From Candidatus Hydrogenedentota bacterium (GTDB lineage: Bacteria > Hydrogenedentota > Hydrogenedentia > Hydrogenedentales > JAEUWI01), in the NCBI GenBank assembly GCA_016182605.1, contig JACPGE010000008.1, positions 99,014-163,013 of the forward strand: DNA of 64,000 bases, read 5' to 3'. Positions 49,395 through 59,762 of the stretch are shown here, one piece after another (positions within the stretch are counted from its first letter, which is position 1; the number at the start of each line of letters is the position of its first letter). A program made the position numbers and the translations under genes. The notes beneath the pieces are model-generated. The model was given only the letters and a program-made list of their open reading frames with translations. It had not been told where the DNA came from and ran no database searches.

Positions 49395-51205
49395 GATGCT
49401 TGTGCTCCTTCGGTGGGAATGGTGGCCAGGGCGGCCTGGTCTACGCGCGCCCGCAACTGCGTCAATTCATCGAGGCGCTCGTTATCCAACAGCCGTGCCC
49501 GTGCGATGTCTTCGAGCACGGAGAGTTGAATGAGCTTGGACAGGGGCGCGCCCTTCGCCAGCGCGCCGCGGCAGGCCGCGTAGTAATGCAGGATGAGGCG
49601 CAACAGTTCGAACTGTTTGCGGAGCGGGGTGTAGGTGTCGCGATCGTCGAAGGCGTTCTGGTGGAGGAAGTCTTCGCGAATCATCCGGGCCACCTGCAAG
49701 AGGAGGCGGTCGTCCGCCGCGAGGGCATCCACGCCCACGAGCCGCGCGATTTCGTCGAGATCGCTTTCCCGCTGGAGAATGGCGAGCGACTGTTTCCGCA
49801 CATTGGCCCAGTCTTTGTCGATACGCTCGCCGAGAATCTGTCCGATGGTGTCTTGATAGAGGGAATAGGAGGTGAGCCAGTTGATGGCGGGGAAATGGCG
49901 CGCAAAGGCGAGCTTGTCATCGAGGCCCCAGAATACCTTCACGACGCGCAGGGTGGCCTGAACGACCGGCTCGGAGAGGTCGCCGCCGGGAGGGGAAACC
50001 GCGCCGATGATCGAGACCGAACCGGTGCGTCCGTCGTTGCCCTGGCAAGCGACATAGCCCGCGCGTTCATAGAACATGGCGATGCGCGAACTGAGGTAGG
50101 CGGGGTAGCCTTCTTCGCCGGGCATTTCCTCGAGGCGGCCTGAGATTTCGCGCATGGCCTCGGCCCAGCGGCTCGTGGAATCGGCCATGAGTGCCACGGA
50201 ATAGCCCATGTCGCGGTAGTACTCGGCGATGGTGATTCCGGTAAACACACTCGCCTCCCGCGCGGCCACGGGCATGTTGGAGGTGTTGGCAATGAGGACG
50301 GTGCGTTCCATGAGCGGCCGCCCCGAGGCCGGGTCGGTCAGTTCAGGCAGCTCCATCAGCACGTCGGTCATTTCATTGCCGCGCTCGCCACAGCCAACGT
50401 AGACAACAATCTGCGCGTCGGCCCATTTCGCAAGCTGGTGCTGCACGACGGTCTTGCCACTGCCGAAGGGGCCGGGCACGCATGCGGTGCCGCCCTTGGC
50501 AATGGGGAAGAACATGTCAATCACGCGCTGCCCTGTAATCAGGGGCTCCAGCGGCAGGTGCTTTCGCGTGACAGGGCGGGGCGTGCGCACGGGCCAGCGC
50601 TGCACCATGGTGACGGAGACGGGCCCATCCTCGGAGTCTATGAGCGCCACCTGTCCATCGACGGTTGCGGAGACGGGGGCGATCTGCATGACCTTGCCGC
50701 GCAGCTTGGGCGGCACCATGATCTTGTGTTGAATGAGTTCGGTTTCCTGAACCACGCCGAGCACGTCACCGGGTCCCACGGCATCGCCCACTTTTGCGAC
50801 GGGCTCGAAGTTCCAAATGCGGGTGCGGTTCAGCGCGGGCCGTTCGGCGCCGCGCACGATATAGTCGCCGAAGTCCTCATATAGTGTGTCGAGCGGACGT
50901 TGCACGCCATCATAGATGGACTGCAAGAGACCAGGACCCAACTCCACGCTGAGGGCTTCCCCGGTGCGGTAGACGGGCTGGCCCGGACCGACGCCCTCGG
51001 TCTCTTCGTAGACCTGGATAGCGCACTGGCCGCGGCGAATTTCGATCACCTCGCCAAAGAGCCGCAGATCGCTCACACGGACCATTTCATACATGAAGGC
51101 GCCGTCCAGGTTTTCCGCCACCACGAGGGGGCCCGAAACCTTTACGACCCGGCCGTGCCGCTCTGCTGTATTGACGGCGCCGATGGGCGCCAACTCTGCA
51201 CTCAT
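49391..51205 (-). CDS. atpA: V/A-type ATP synthase catalytic subunit A
   Basis: Walker [72 protein letters not shown]. Confidence 0.96.
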   Translation of the reverse strand: MSAELAPIGAVNTAERHGRVVKVSGPLVVAENLDGAFMYEMVRVSDLRLFGEVIEIRRGQCAIQVYEETEGVGPGQPVYRTGEALSVELGPGLLQSIYDGVQRPLDTLYEDFGDYIVRGAERPALNRTRIWNFEPVAKVGDAVGPGDVLGVVQETELIQHKIMVPPKLRGKVMQIAPVSATVDGQVALIDSEDGPVSVTMVQRWPVRTPRPVTRKHLPLEPLITGQRVIDMFFPIAKGGTACVPGPFGSGKTVVQHQLAKWADAQIVVYVGCGERGNEMTDVLMELPELTDPASGRPLMERTVLIANTSNMPVAAREASVFTGITIAEYYRDMGYSVALMADSTSRWAEAMREISGRLEEMPGEEGYPAYLSSRIAMFYERAGYVACQGNDGRTGSVSIIGAVSPPGGDLSEPVVQATLRVVKVFWGLDDKLAFARHFPAINWLTSYSLYQDTIGQILGERIDKDWANVRKQSLAILQRESDLDEIARLVGVDALAADDRLLLQVARMIREDFLHQNAFDDRDTYTPLRKQFELLRLILHYYAACRGALAKGAPLSKLIQLSVLEDIARARLLDNERLDELTQLRARVDQAALATIPTEGAQAS

Positions 51206-51525
51206 TCAATGTCTCCTAACATGTCAACCCCAAGCGCCCGTTCGACCGAGCGCCGGACCGATACATAGCCGGCATCTTGCGTGTTGGAATCGTCGGGCAA
51301 TACCATAAGCACCGCGGAAGTTGCTGCGCGGAAATCCTCCAGGGCCTGACTGGCGCCCGCGGCCAGATTTCCCGGAACGAGCACCAGCGCCACGTCTGGA
51401 TCGCGCACGATATGCATCAATTCGGCGGCAAGCGCCGTTGCCGAATCGGCCTCGCGATAGTGGCAACCGGCCACGCGCCAGCACAGGAAGCTGTGCAATT
51501 CGCCTATTGCCACCACTTTTTTCAT
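51202..51525 (-). CDS. atpF: V/A-type ATP synthase subunit F
   Basis: Small ORF MKKVVAIGELHSFLCWRVAGC...GVDMLGDIE in the operon position of subunit F. Confidence 0.7.
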   Translation of the reverse strand: MKKVVAIGELHSFLCWRVAGCHYREADSATALAAELMHIVRDPDVALVLVPGNLAAGASQALEDFRAATSAVLMVLPDDSNTQDAGYVSVRRSVERALGVDMLGDIE

Positions 51526-52559
51526 GGGCGCGTCTTTTCCAAGAGGGCCGCGCCGTCCTGCGCGGTCCCCATCTCCGCAAAGCACAATTGCCGCCGCAGA
51601 TCCGCCAGGGGACGCTGCACTTTGAGGCCCCACAGGAGCAGCCGGACATTGCGCATCTCCACCATCATCCCGAACAAGAAACCGAAGACGCGTTCGGGTC
51701 CGGCGGTCTGGCTGTGGCTCACGGCCACGCTGCGCAGCAGGCAAAGCATGGCGCGCCGCTCGAACTCGGCGGCGCGCAGGACCGGCGATGCTTCACTGAG
51801 ATTGCCTGCAACGATGCCCAGTTCTCCGGTCAAACCGGCAATTTCGGTTCCGCCGGACAACTCGAAGCGGTGAAAGAGGGATTCAAAAGCCGGTTCGTTC
51901 AACGCCGTTTTCAGGTGGATCGCATCCTGGCTGCCGCGCGACGCGAGACGCAGCAGGATGCACACGCATTGAATCAGGACCCATTCCGTCACCCACGTGA
52001 GGATCGCGGCCGAGCCAATTTGGCGCGCGAGCCTCAATTGATGGCGCAGGAAGGCGCCATCGAGCGCGAGGGAAACATGTGCGGCGTTGCCTTCATTGAG
52101 CGCAGTCCGCACTGCGGATTGAAGATCATCGGGCAGCAGGGTCAGGGGGGTATGCTCTCCGACGGGCACCACATCGGGGACTTCTGCGCCGTTGTAAATG
52201 GTTTCCGCCTCGCCCCGCAGCGCGCGGCCGAGATTGAGATAGTCTTCATTCGCCAGGAAAAGGTTGGCGGCTTCGGGAGCTGGCGAGTTCTCGCGCAGAT
52301 CGATAATCCGGCCACGGTAGGCCTTCTCGATGCGGTCAAACCACGGCAGGGACTCAGAGGTGGGCACGCCCCGGGCGGAGAAAGCCGCCGCACTCAATTG
52401 CTGGAAGGAGTCGCCGGCAGACGGCGCATTCAGGGCCTGGGTGAAGACTTCCCGTGAGACACGCCGCCCTTCGAGCGCGCTGATGCGCCCGCAGACGAAG
52501 CCCCAACGGGCATCATGTTGCAGGGGTGTGTACACGGCCGGCCGCCCCCTCCGGTGCAA
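51522..52559 (-). CDS. atpC: V/A-type ATP synthase subunit C (AC39-like)
   Basis: 345 aa, position between E and F; N-terminal RWGFVCGRISALEGRRVSREVF, typical of V0D/AC39. Confidence 0.7.
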   Translation of the reverse strand: MHRRGRPAVYTPLQHDARWGFVCGRISALEGRRVSREVFTQALNAPSAGDSFQQLSAAAFSARGVPTSESLPWFDRIEKAYRGRIIDLRENSPAPEAANLFLANEDYLNLGRALRGEAETIYNGAEVPDVVPVGEHTPLTLLPDDLQSAVRTALNEGNAAHVSLALDGAFLRHQLRLARQIGSAAILTWVTEWVLIQCVCILLRLASRGSQDAIHLKTALNEPAFESLFHRFELSGGTEIAGLTGELGIVAGNLSEASPVLRAAEFERRAMLCLLRSVAVSHSQTAGPERVFGFLFGMMVEMRNVRLLLWGLKVQRPLADLRRQLCFAEMGTAQDGAALLEKTRP

Positions 52560-53139
52560 ACAAGCGCGCCGCCACGGTTGGCCCCAGCACGTCGCGCAAT
52601 TCCTCCGAAACGGTTGTCAGGGTGCGATCCACCTCGAAGGTGCCGCTGTCGTAAATGAAGCCGCCGCGAACGTCGAGCGGACGTGCAGGGTCGACGCGCA
52701 ACCGGCCGATCTCCTCCCGCGAGGCGTTCAGCGCTGCAAGTATCTGTTCAAAGAGTTCCGCCTCCTCCGGATGGACACGCACTGCGCCGCCGCGATCGGG
52801 CGCCACGGCGGTCAGCAGGCGTTTCATGACATCGCGATAGACGTCTGGCGGCCATTCGAGCGCGACCAGCCGGGCGCGGTGAAACACGCCGTTCAGGAGC
52901 GCCGTGCGCCGTGCGAGGATTTCCATGTTCATTTCGCTGCGTGCCTGCGCGAGCTGGCCGGCGAGCGCCTGGGCGACGATTTGCGCCTCGTGCTGAAACT
53001 GGGTTTCCAGCTCCGCACGGCGGGCATCCAGGGCGGCTTGCAGCATCGAATCTGCCGCATGCTGCGCCTCGGAAAGCAAAGTATCTGCCTGGGCCTGAGC
53101 GGCAGCCAGCACGGTTCCCTCTATGGCATCGAGTCCCAT
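52513..53139 (-). CDS. atpE: V/A-type ATP synthase subunit E
   Basis: MGLDAIEGTVLAAAQAQADTLLSEAQHAADSMLQAALDARR helical stalk sequence. Confidence 0.8.
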   Translation of the reverse strand: MGLDAIEGTVLAAAQAQADTLLSEAQHAADSMLQAALDARRAELETQFQHEAQIVAQALAGQLAQARSEMNMEILARRTALLNGVFHRARLVALEWPPDVYRDVMKRLLTAVAPDRGGAVRVHPEEAELFEQILAALNASREEIGRLRVDPARPLDVRGGFIYDSGTFEVDRTLTTVSEELRDVLGPTVAARLFAPEGAAGRVHTPAT

Positions 53140-53149
53140 GGCTGGCGCC

Positions 53150-53677
53150 TTATCCCGCTTCTGGAGGCAGGACCGCGCCCACACGGGTCAGCCAATTGAT
53201 GAAGAGGATGGCTGCGAGCAGGGCGACAACCGCGTAGGTTTCCACGAGGGCCGGGAAAAGCAGCGCACGGCCGCTTTCCTCGGGGCGCCGCGCGACGAGC
53301 GAAATACCCGCGGCGGAGGCCTCCCCCTGTTTGATGGCGCTTATCAACTGTACGGCGCCACAACCGATGCCGAGCATGAGCAGGGCGAAGCCCACACCCA
53401 CGCTCACATCCCACTTGCCGTCGGTAAGGCCGGTGTTGATGGCCATGAGTATGGCGATGATGAAACCGTAGAAGCCCTGGGTGCCGGGCAGCGCGACCAT
53501 GACGAGAAGGCGCCCGAACAATTCGGGCTTCTCGCTGAGCACGCCCGCGGCCGATTGTGACGCCGTGGCAATGCCCCGTGCGGACCCGGCGCCGCTCAAT
53601 GCCACAACAATCGCCGCCCCAGCATAAGTCATGCTTGGTCCGGCTTCCGCCGCAAAACTTTGCCACCATGTTTCCAT
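53150..53677 (-). CDS. atpK: V/A-type ATP synthase proteolipid subunit K (two hairpins)
   Basis: LPGTQGFYGFIIAILMAIN in the first hairpin, KQGEASAAGISLVARRPE and FPALVETYAVVALL in the second. Confidence 0.92.
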   Translation of the reverse strand: METWWQSFAAEAGPSMTYAGAAIVVALSGAGSARGIATASQSAAGVLSEKPELFGRLLVMVALPGTQGFYGFIIAILMAINTGLTDGKWDVSVGVGFALLMLGIGCGAVQLISAIKQGEASAAGISLVARRPEESGRALLFPALVETYAVVALLAAILFINWLTRVGAVLPPEAG

Positions 53678-53694
53678 GCGCGTCTTCCCTCTAT

Positions 53695-55716
53695 TTAGTT
53701 GGACGAAACGGCAGACTTTTCCGGCCTGGAAACCTTGATCGAAGCAGAGTCGATGCCAAGGGGCTGGAACGGTTTGCCGCCACCAGTGTAAAAACGGCCA
53801 AAGAACTCGACAAAAATCAGCCGCGCCGAGTGGATAAAGGCGCCCAGCAAACTGATTATGAAGTTGAAGAGATGCCCGCCTGTGAGTAGCGCCACCCCGA
53901 GCACGGGCCCCGCATAGGGGATTTCACTCAGCATGGAGGCCATGAGATTGATGGACATGGCCACGATGCCGGTCGTCAAGCCGAGTGCGAGCAGACGGCA
54001 GTAGGACAGGGTGTCGCCGATGAAGGCGGTGCAGCCGTAGGAGCCTACAATGCCGTAGAGGCTGACCACGCCGACGACGGCCTTGCCGGTCAGCGTGGAT
54101 TCGCCCCGCCCCTGGGTGAGGACCAGGCCGATGGCGCCGCCCGCGAAGATGAGGGTGGCCGCCGTGGCGAGCCAGGCGGGCAGACTGACGAACAGCATGG
54201 AAATCAGCACGGCCATGGCCGGGAGCGTGATGAGCCAGAGCAGGCCGTCGAAAACGGCCGCGGCCAGGTCGCCCTGCCGGATGGAATCGTACATTTTGAT
54301 GGCAATGCCGTAGAGCTGATTGATCATGCCGATGCCGAGGGCCATCACGAGGGCCACGACCGGTTTGCTCATGGGATCGAAAAGCTGGAAGGTCTCGCGC
54401 AGGCGGATGAGGGGATTGCCCGCGCCGATGTAGCGCTCCTGGAACAAGTCGCCGAACCAGGCGCCGAGCATGGCGCCGAAGATGACGGTCGACACGCCGG
54501 AATAGAAGAAGAGCATCGCGAAGTTTTCCATCGTCTCGATGCCGCGGTTCTTCCGTGCGATGTAGAGGCTCAACGCAATCAGCAGGGCGCCGTAGCCCAC
54601 GTCGCTGAAGCAGATGCCGAAGAAGATGTAGAAACTCATCATGAGAAACGCGGACGGATCAAAGTCGGTGTAACGCGGCAGGCCATACATGTGCACGAGA
54701 AAGGAAATGGGCCGCACCATGCGCGGCAGATTCAAGAGCACGGGCACGTCCTCGTCTGTGCCGGGCTTCTGCACGTCGAGCGTGGCCCCTGGAAAGCGCA
54801 GCGCAATCAACTGTTCCAAGGCAGCCACATCGCGGGCGCGGGCGTAGCCACTGACCACATGCGTCCAGGATCCCACAAAGGATTTGTCACGGGATTCCAC
54901 TTCACGCCGCCGGCTTTCCCAGTGGCCCAGGACGATGCGGAGCGCCCGGCGGAAGCCGGCCAGGACTACGGCTTCTTCGACGCCCGCGGCGAGCTTTTCG
55001 GCGCAGGTTTCCCGTTCCGCCGCAAGTTGAGCAAGATACGCGGGCATGTTCAAGGGAGAATTGGGAAAGGCGATCTCGGCCATGCCCAGTGCGGCAAGGA
55101 GGGCCAGCAATGCCGCTTCGTCTTCGGACTTGGCGGCAAGGCACACGCAGATTGCGTCCGCGGCCCTTTGGGCTTCGTAAACAAAGGCGCTCTGATTCTG
55201 GAGTTCGGCTTCGATGGCCGGCCAGCGCCGCGCGGAGACCTGCACGAATGCCAGGCGAGTCCAATGGCCGGGGCGAAGCCGCTCCAGCGGCGTATCCAGG
55301 AAGGCCCACGGGGTGTATTCCCGCACTTCGCGGGCGATTTCATCCATCCGGTGCCGGGCTTCTTTTGTGCTGCGGTGAATGCCGACGGCGTCCCGGTAGA
55401 TAAGTTCCACGGGCGTCTCAGCGAGGGCCTGCTCTAGTTCGGCCTCCTGCGTCATCAGGGGTACGGAGACCAGCTTGCTGAAGAACGATGCGGGAGCAGG
55501 CGCCAAGGAATCGATTACTTCGAGGCTGAGTGTCAGTTCCTGAATGCGCACGGCGATCCCGGCCATTTCTGCCCGGGGCGGCCTCGCTCCGGGAAGCGCG
55601 GAATCGGGCTCTGCCGTGATCTGCACACACCCAAGCGCACGGAGTTCCGAGAGCATTCTGGGGCCCTCGTCCGCGGCAACGGCGATGCCGATCTTGCGCA
55701 TGGGCTCAATGGCCAT
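53695..55716 (-). CDS. atpI: V/A-type ATP synthase subunit I
   Basis: Large soluble N-domain followed by SFYIFFGICFSDVGYGALLIALSLYI and HLFNFIISLLGAFIHSARLIFVEFFGRFYTGGGKPFQPL. Start at 55716. Confidence 0.92.
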   Translation of the reverse strand: MAIEPMRKIGIAVAADEGPRMLSELRALGCVQITAEPDSALPGARPPRAEMAGIAVRIQELTLSLEVIDSLAPAPASFFSKLVSVPLMTQEAELEQALAETPVELIYRDAVGIHRSTKEARHRMDEIAREVREYTPWAFLDTPLERLRPGHWTRLAFVQVSARRWPAIEAELQNQSAFVYEAQRAADAICVCLAAKSEDEAALLALLAALGMAEIAFPNSPLNMPAYLAQLAAERETCAEKLAAGVEEAVVLAGFRRALRIVLGHWESRRREVESRDKSFVGSWTHVVSGYARARDVAALEQLIALRFPGATLDVQKPGTDEDVPVLLNLPRMVRPISFLVHMYGLPRYTDFDPSAFLMMSFYIFFGICFSDVGYGALLIALSLYIARKNRGIETMENFAMLFFYSGVSTVIFGAMLGAWFGDLFQERYIGAGNPLIRLRETFQLFDPMSKPVVALVMALGIGMINQLYGIAIKMYDSIRQGDLAAAVFDGLLWLITLPAMAVLISMLFVSLPAWLATAATLIFAGGAIGLVLTQGRGESTLTGKAVVGVVSLYGIVGSYGCTAFIGDTLSYCRLLALGLTTGIVAMSINLMASMLSEIPYAGPVLGVALLTGGHLFNFIISLLGAFIHSARLIFVEFFGRFYTGGGKPFQPLGIDSASIKVSRPEKSAVSSN

Positions 55717-56032
55717 GGATTCCCCCGCTTGCCAGGGACTGCGCCACGAACACGGACATTTCGTCGAGTCGATCTTCGCTGATGGCGTCCACCCGGGCCA
55801 GGGCATCCGCCCGCTCTTTGGCCAGATCCTGCAGGGCCTGCGCATGGGCCGCTTCCTGCTCCGCCCGGAGGGCCGACAGGCGCGCGTCGAACCCGGTGTC
55901 CAAACGAACGAGTTCGTCTTTAAGCCGGGATTCCGCGCCGGTGCGCAGCGACAGCGCCTTTGCAGCGGCATCGGCCACCAGCGCGTCGGCACGCTGCTCC
56001 AGCTCCTGCACTCGGTGGATCAAGGTTGACAT
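55706..56032 (-). CDS. V/A-type ATP synthase subunit G/H-like stalk protein
   Basis: MSTLIHRVQELEQRADALVADAAAKALSLRTGAESRLKDELVRLD, coiled coil, first gene of the operon. Confidence 0.7.
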   Translation of the reverse strand: MSTLIHRVQELEQRADALVADAAAKALSLRTGAESRLKDELVRLDTGFDARLSALRAEQEAAHAQALQDLAKERADALARVDAISEDRLDEMSVFVAQSLASGGIHGH

Positions 56033-56369
56033 AGGAATTCCATCCCCAAGACGAAGTAAATCGCTCGCGTGGTTCGCGTTCCAATGCGATAAGCTGCGCC
56101 GGACGCAGGACACCCGTCTTGCTTGATCGCAACTCACCCCTTGCACAGTATAGCGCACGGTCACAGTCATTACAAAATTGCGGGCTTCGAGCGGGTTTCC
56201 GGCAGGGATCGCGGGTCTTGGCGAGGCGGGAATTACGGCAATTTCAGATGGAAAAGGGGCGCCACTATACTCTCCCCCGCCCTCCGGTGTGCGGCGCCAG
56301 CCCCGTTCATGGTATACGTTGGCAGGCGGGAAACCCGCGTGCTGCCCGGGACCCCAGTCAATCGACGCC

Positions 56370-58295
56370 ATGAGGATACGACCGATGCCCTGTTTCCACC
56401 GGTTTTGGTGTATTTGCCCTGCCTTAATCCTGGCGCTGGGCGCCACTGCGGAACTTGCCGCGCCGTTCGAATCCCTCGGCATTCCCGTGCGCAAGGCGGG
56501 TCTGATGGGCACGATCGTAGGTCCCGGCCCGACGGAAGGCTCGGAGCGCATCTACATCAATATGCGGCAAGACGGGGGCAAGCTCTTCCTGGTGTCCATC
56601 GACCCCGAGACCGGCGCGACCGAGCAGTTTCAATCGCCGGTGGGCACGGGCGCCTGGGGGTTTATGACCGGCCCGGACGGGCGCATCTACCTCGGCACCC
56701 ACGAGGGACCCGATGCCAACGACAGCGGCATGCTGCTGGTCTTCGACCCGAAGCAGCCCGAGAAGCAGATTCAGGCGATCGGGAAACCATCTGACACGGA
56801 ATCCTACCTCTGGATGTTCTGCACCGGCGCCGACCAGAAGATCTACGGCTGCACCTTCCCCGGCGCAAAAATTGTGTCCTATGACCCGGCCACCGGCGCC
56901 ATGGCCGATCATGGTGTGATGGATGAGACGCAGCAATACTCGCGCAACATCTGCACGGGCCCGGATGGGATGATTTACGTGGGCATCGGGTACGGGCGCG
57001 CCAACGTGGTGCGTTTCGACCCGAAGACCGGCGCCCATGAGTCGATCCTTCCCGAGCAATACCGCGCGGATCCGAAACAGACCACCGCAAGCGTTTGGCG
57101 CGGCGTGGACGGCGCCGTATATGTAAGCGCGATTTCGATGACGGCGGGCGCCGATGGTCAGCCCGAGGCCGGATCCGCCACCCTGCGCGTGGAGAAGGCA
57201 GGGCTGGTCGAGGTTGCGAACGCGCCGGCCGCGGTGACCCATACCACCCTGCGCGACGGCCGCCACGTAAGCAACGTCACCATTGACGGCGCCTACGACC
57301 TCGTGAGCCCCGATGGCGCCGTGGAGAAGCGCACCTTCACGTATGCCAGCGCGGGCTGCGGCCTTTTCATGGTGGACAACGGGCCCCTGGGACGCATCTA
57401 CGGCGGCACCTTCATGCCCAACGAGTTGTTTCACTATGACCCCGCCACGGGCGCGCTGGAGAACCCGGGGAATCCCACGGAGGTGGGCGGCGAAATCTAC
57501 AGTATGCTCGATCACAATGGCCTGCTCTACGTGTGCGCCTATCCGGGCTCGTTTCTCTCCAGGTGGGATCCCAAACTGCCCTGGAACTACGGCCGGGAAG
57601 CCACGAACAATCCGCGCGGTTTCGGCAATCTTGGACCGGGCCACCTGCGTCCCCGCGCCATGATTCACGGTCCCGGGCAGCAGATCTACATCGGCAGTTT
57701 TCCGGAGTACGGCATGCTGGGCGGTTCCCTGGGCGTGTGGGACCCGGTGGAAGACCGGCTGATCGAGAACTACCCCCAGCTCATCCGGAACCAGTCCATC
57801 ACCACTCTCGTGTGGGATGAGAAGACTGGCCTGATCTTTGGCGGCAGCAGCACCCAGGGCGGTGGCGGATCCACGCCGAGTGAGCCGTCGGCCAAGTTCT
57901 TTGCCTTTGACTCCACTGCGAAGCAACTCAAGTTTGAGATCGTTGTTGCGGACGACGTGCCCTACATTCGCGCGATGTGTCCGGTGGGGCGAAAGATTTA
58001 TGGCGTGGGCAAGGGCGACACCCTCTTTGTCTATGACATCGATGCGGAAAAGCTGGTGCATCAGGCGGATCTCGGGGTGGGCAGCGTGTGCGACGTGTCC
58101 CTGCGCCCGTGGAAGGACGGCATGATCTATGGCGTCGCTTCGCGGAAGATCTTCAAGCTGGATCCCGAATCTTACGCATGCACCACACTCGCGGAGTATC
58201 CGAACACGATCCGGTGCGGCTTCGCCATCGACGATCACGGCATTTACTTCGGCGATCGCGCGGAACTGATCCGATACAACTGGCCGGCACACTAG
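56370..58295 (+). CDS. Secreted beta-propeller-like protein
   Basis: Signal-like CFHRFWCICPALILALGATAELAA; repeated blades (GPDGRIYLGTHEG, GADQKIYGCTFPGAKIVSYDPATG, GPDGMIYVGIGYGRANVVRFDPKTG). Confidence 0.7.
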   Translation: MRIRPMPCFHRFWCICPALILALGATAELAAPFESLGIPVRKAGLMGTIVGPGPTEGSERIYINMRQDGGKLFLVSIDPETGATEQFQSPVGTGAWGFMTGPDGRIYLGTHEGPDANDSGMLLVFDPKQPEKQIQAIGKPSDTESYLWMFCTGADQKIYGCTFPGAKIVSYDPATGAMADHGVMDETQQYSRNICTGPDGMIYVGIGYGRANVVRFDPKTGAHESILPEQYRADPKQTTASVWRGVDGAVYVSAISMTAGADGQPEAGSATLRVEKAGLVEVANAPAAVTHTTLRDGRHVSNVTIDGAYDLVSPDGAVEKRTFTYASAGCGLFMVDNGPLGRIYGGTFMPNELFHYDPATGALENPGNPTEVGGEIYSMLDHNGLLYVCAYPGSFLSRWDPKLPWNYGREATNNPRGFGNLGPGHLRPRAMIHGPGQQIYIGSFPEYGMLGGSLGVWDPVEDRLIENYPQLIRNQSITTLVWDEKTGLIFGGSSTQGGGGSTPSEPSAKFFAFDSTAKQLKFEIVVADDVPYIRAMCPVGRKIYGVGKGDTLFVYDIDAEKLVHQADLGVGSVCDVSLRPWKDGMIYGVASRKIFKLDPESYACTTLAEYPNTIRCGFAIDDHGIYFGDRAELIRYNWPAH

Positions 58296-58380
58296 AGGTC
58301 TGCGATGAACAGTTCTTACAACCAGGGTTTGCGAAGCGAAGCACCGGAGTATCTGATGTGCGCTGAGAAGGTGCGTATGC

Positions 58381-58404
58381 ATTCCCACGGAGGACCGTGG
58401 GAAC
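58381..58404. repeat. REP-like palindrome copy (attcccacgg-agga-ccgtgggaac)
   Basis: Reverse orientation of the core at 17011 and 63242. Confidence 0.75.
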
Positions 58405-58436
58405 GAGAGATTGCATCTTGTGCGTTGATACAAGCG

Positions 58437-59762
58437 ATGGCGATGGGCTGCGTTCTTCTCATCGGTATTTCCGCGCTGGCGGCGCCCGCACCGGAAGGCT
58501 GGGAGACGATCTCCATCCGCGAGGAAACGCGCCCGGCCTTCACCTATGAACCCGAAGGCGGCCCGGATCGCAGCAGCGCGTTTATCATCACGTCAGACGA
58601 GCGCGAGGGCCTGGACGGGCGTTGGGCCAGGTCCTTCCCCGTGGAAGGCGGTCAGCACTACCACTTCAGCGCCCTGCGCAAACTGGAGCATGTCGCCTAC
58701 CCCCGGCGTTCCGCCTTCGCCCGCATCATCTGGAGCGATGCCAAGGGCCAAACGGTCCGGCACGCCGTGGAGGGCGCCAAGACCTTTGACGGAGACGCGC
58801 CGCCCGTCGCGGAGCCCGAGTATCCGCTGGAGGGCGCAACGCGGGACGATGGCTGGACCGAAATCAATGCCATCTATCTCGCCCCGCCCACGGCCACCCA
58901 GGCCCGGGTGGAGCTTCATTTCCGCTGGGCGGCGCAGGCCACAGCCACCTGGGCGGGAGTGCGTTTTGAGAAGGGCGCTGCGCCGGAATCGCGCATCGTG
59001 CGGCTCGCGGCCATCCATTACATTCCCACTGGCGGCACGAGCGCCGCGGAGAACTGCCGCCTCTTCGCGCCCCTGGTGGCCGAAGCAGCGGCGCAGCGCG
59101 CCGATCTGGTCGTGCTGCCCGAAACGCTGACCTGCACGAACAATGGCCTGAGCTACGCCGACGTGGCCGAGCCCGTCCCGGGCCCCTCCACGGAATACTT
59201 CGGCGGCCTGGCGAAAGAGCACGGAGTCTATCTTGTAGCGGGCATTGTGGAGCGCGTCGATCGCCTGCTCTACAATGTGGCGGTGCTCCTCGATCCCGAG
59301 GGCGCGCTCGCGGGGAAGTACCGCAAGGTCACCCTGCCGCGCACGGAGATCGACATGGGCATTTACCCCGGCAATGAATATCCAGTGTTCGAGACACGCT
59401 TCGGGAAGCTCGGCATGATGATCTGTTACGACGGCTTCTTCCCCGAGGTGGCGCGCCAGCTCACGAACAACGGCGCGGAAGTCATCGCCTTTCCTGTGGC
59501 CGGTTGCAACCCCCTGTTGGCCTCGGCGCGCGCCTGCGAGAATCACGTTTACGTCGTGAGCAGCACCTACTGCGACCCGGGCCTGAACTGGATGATTACG
59601 GGCATCTTCGATCGGGAGGGCCGCATCATCGCGCAGGCAAAAGAATGGGGCACGGTCACCGTCACGAAGGTCGACCTGAACAAACGCCTCTACTGGACCA
59701 GCCTGGGCGATTTCGGCGCGGAACTTCCCCACAACCGGCCCGTACTGCCGGAGGAGCGTTGA
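58437..59762 (+). CDS. Secreted carbon-nitrogen hydrolase (nitrilase superfamily) with N-terminal beta-sandwich-like domain
   Basis: Signal [20 protein letters not shown] (start at 58437 avoids translating the REP element). Catalytic E/K/C context: [28 protein letters not shown]. Confidence 0.85.
   Translation: MAMGCVLLIGISALAAPAPEGWETISIREETRPAFTYEPEGGPDRSSAFIITSDEREGLDGRWARSFPVEGGQHYHFSALRKLEHVAYPRRSAFARIIWSDAKGQTVRHAVEGAKTFDGDAPPVAEPEYPLEGATRDDGWTEINAIYLAPPTATQARVELHFRWAAQATATWAGVRFEKGAAPESRIVRLAAIHYIPTGGTSAAENCRLFAPLVAEAAAQRADLVVLPETLTCTNNGLSYADVAEPVPGPSTEYFGGLAKEHGVYLVAGIVERVDRLLYNVAVLLDPEGALAGKYRKVTLPRTEIDMGIYPGNEYPVFETRFGKLGMMICYDGFFPEVARQLTNNGAEVIAFPVAGCNPLLASARACENHVYVVSSTYCDPGLNWMITGIFDREGRIIAQAKEWGTVTVTKVDLNKRLYWTSLGDFGAELPHNRPVLPEER

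Noticed and set aside
56424-58433. 669-aa minus-strand ORF opposite the propeller protein
   Set aside because: Shadow ORF; the sense strand has repeated propeller blades and a signal peptide.
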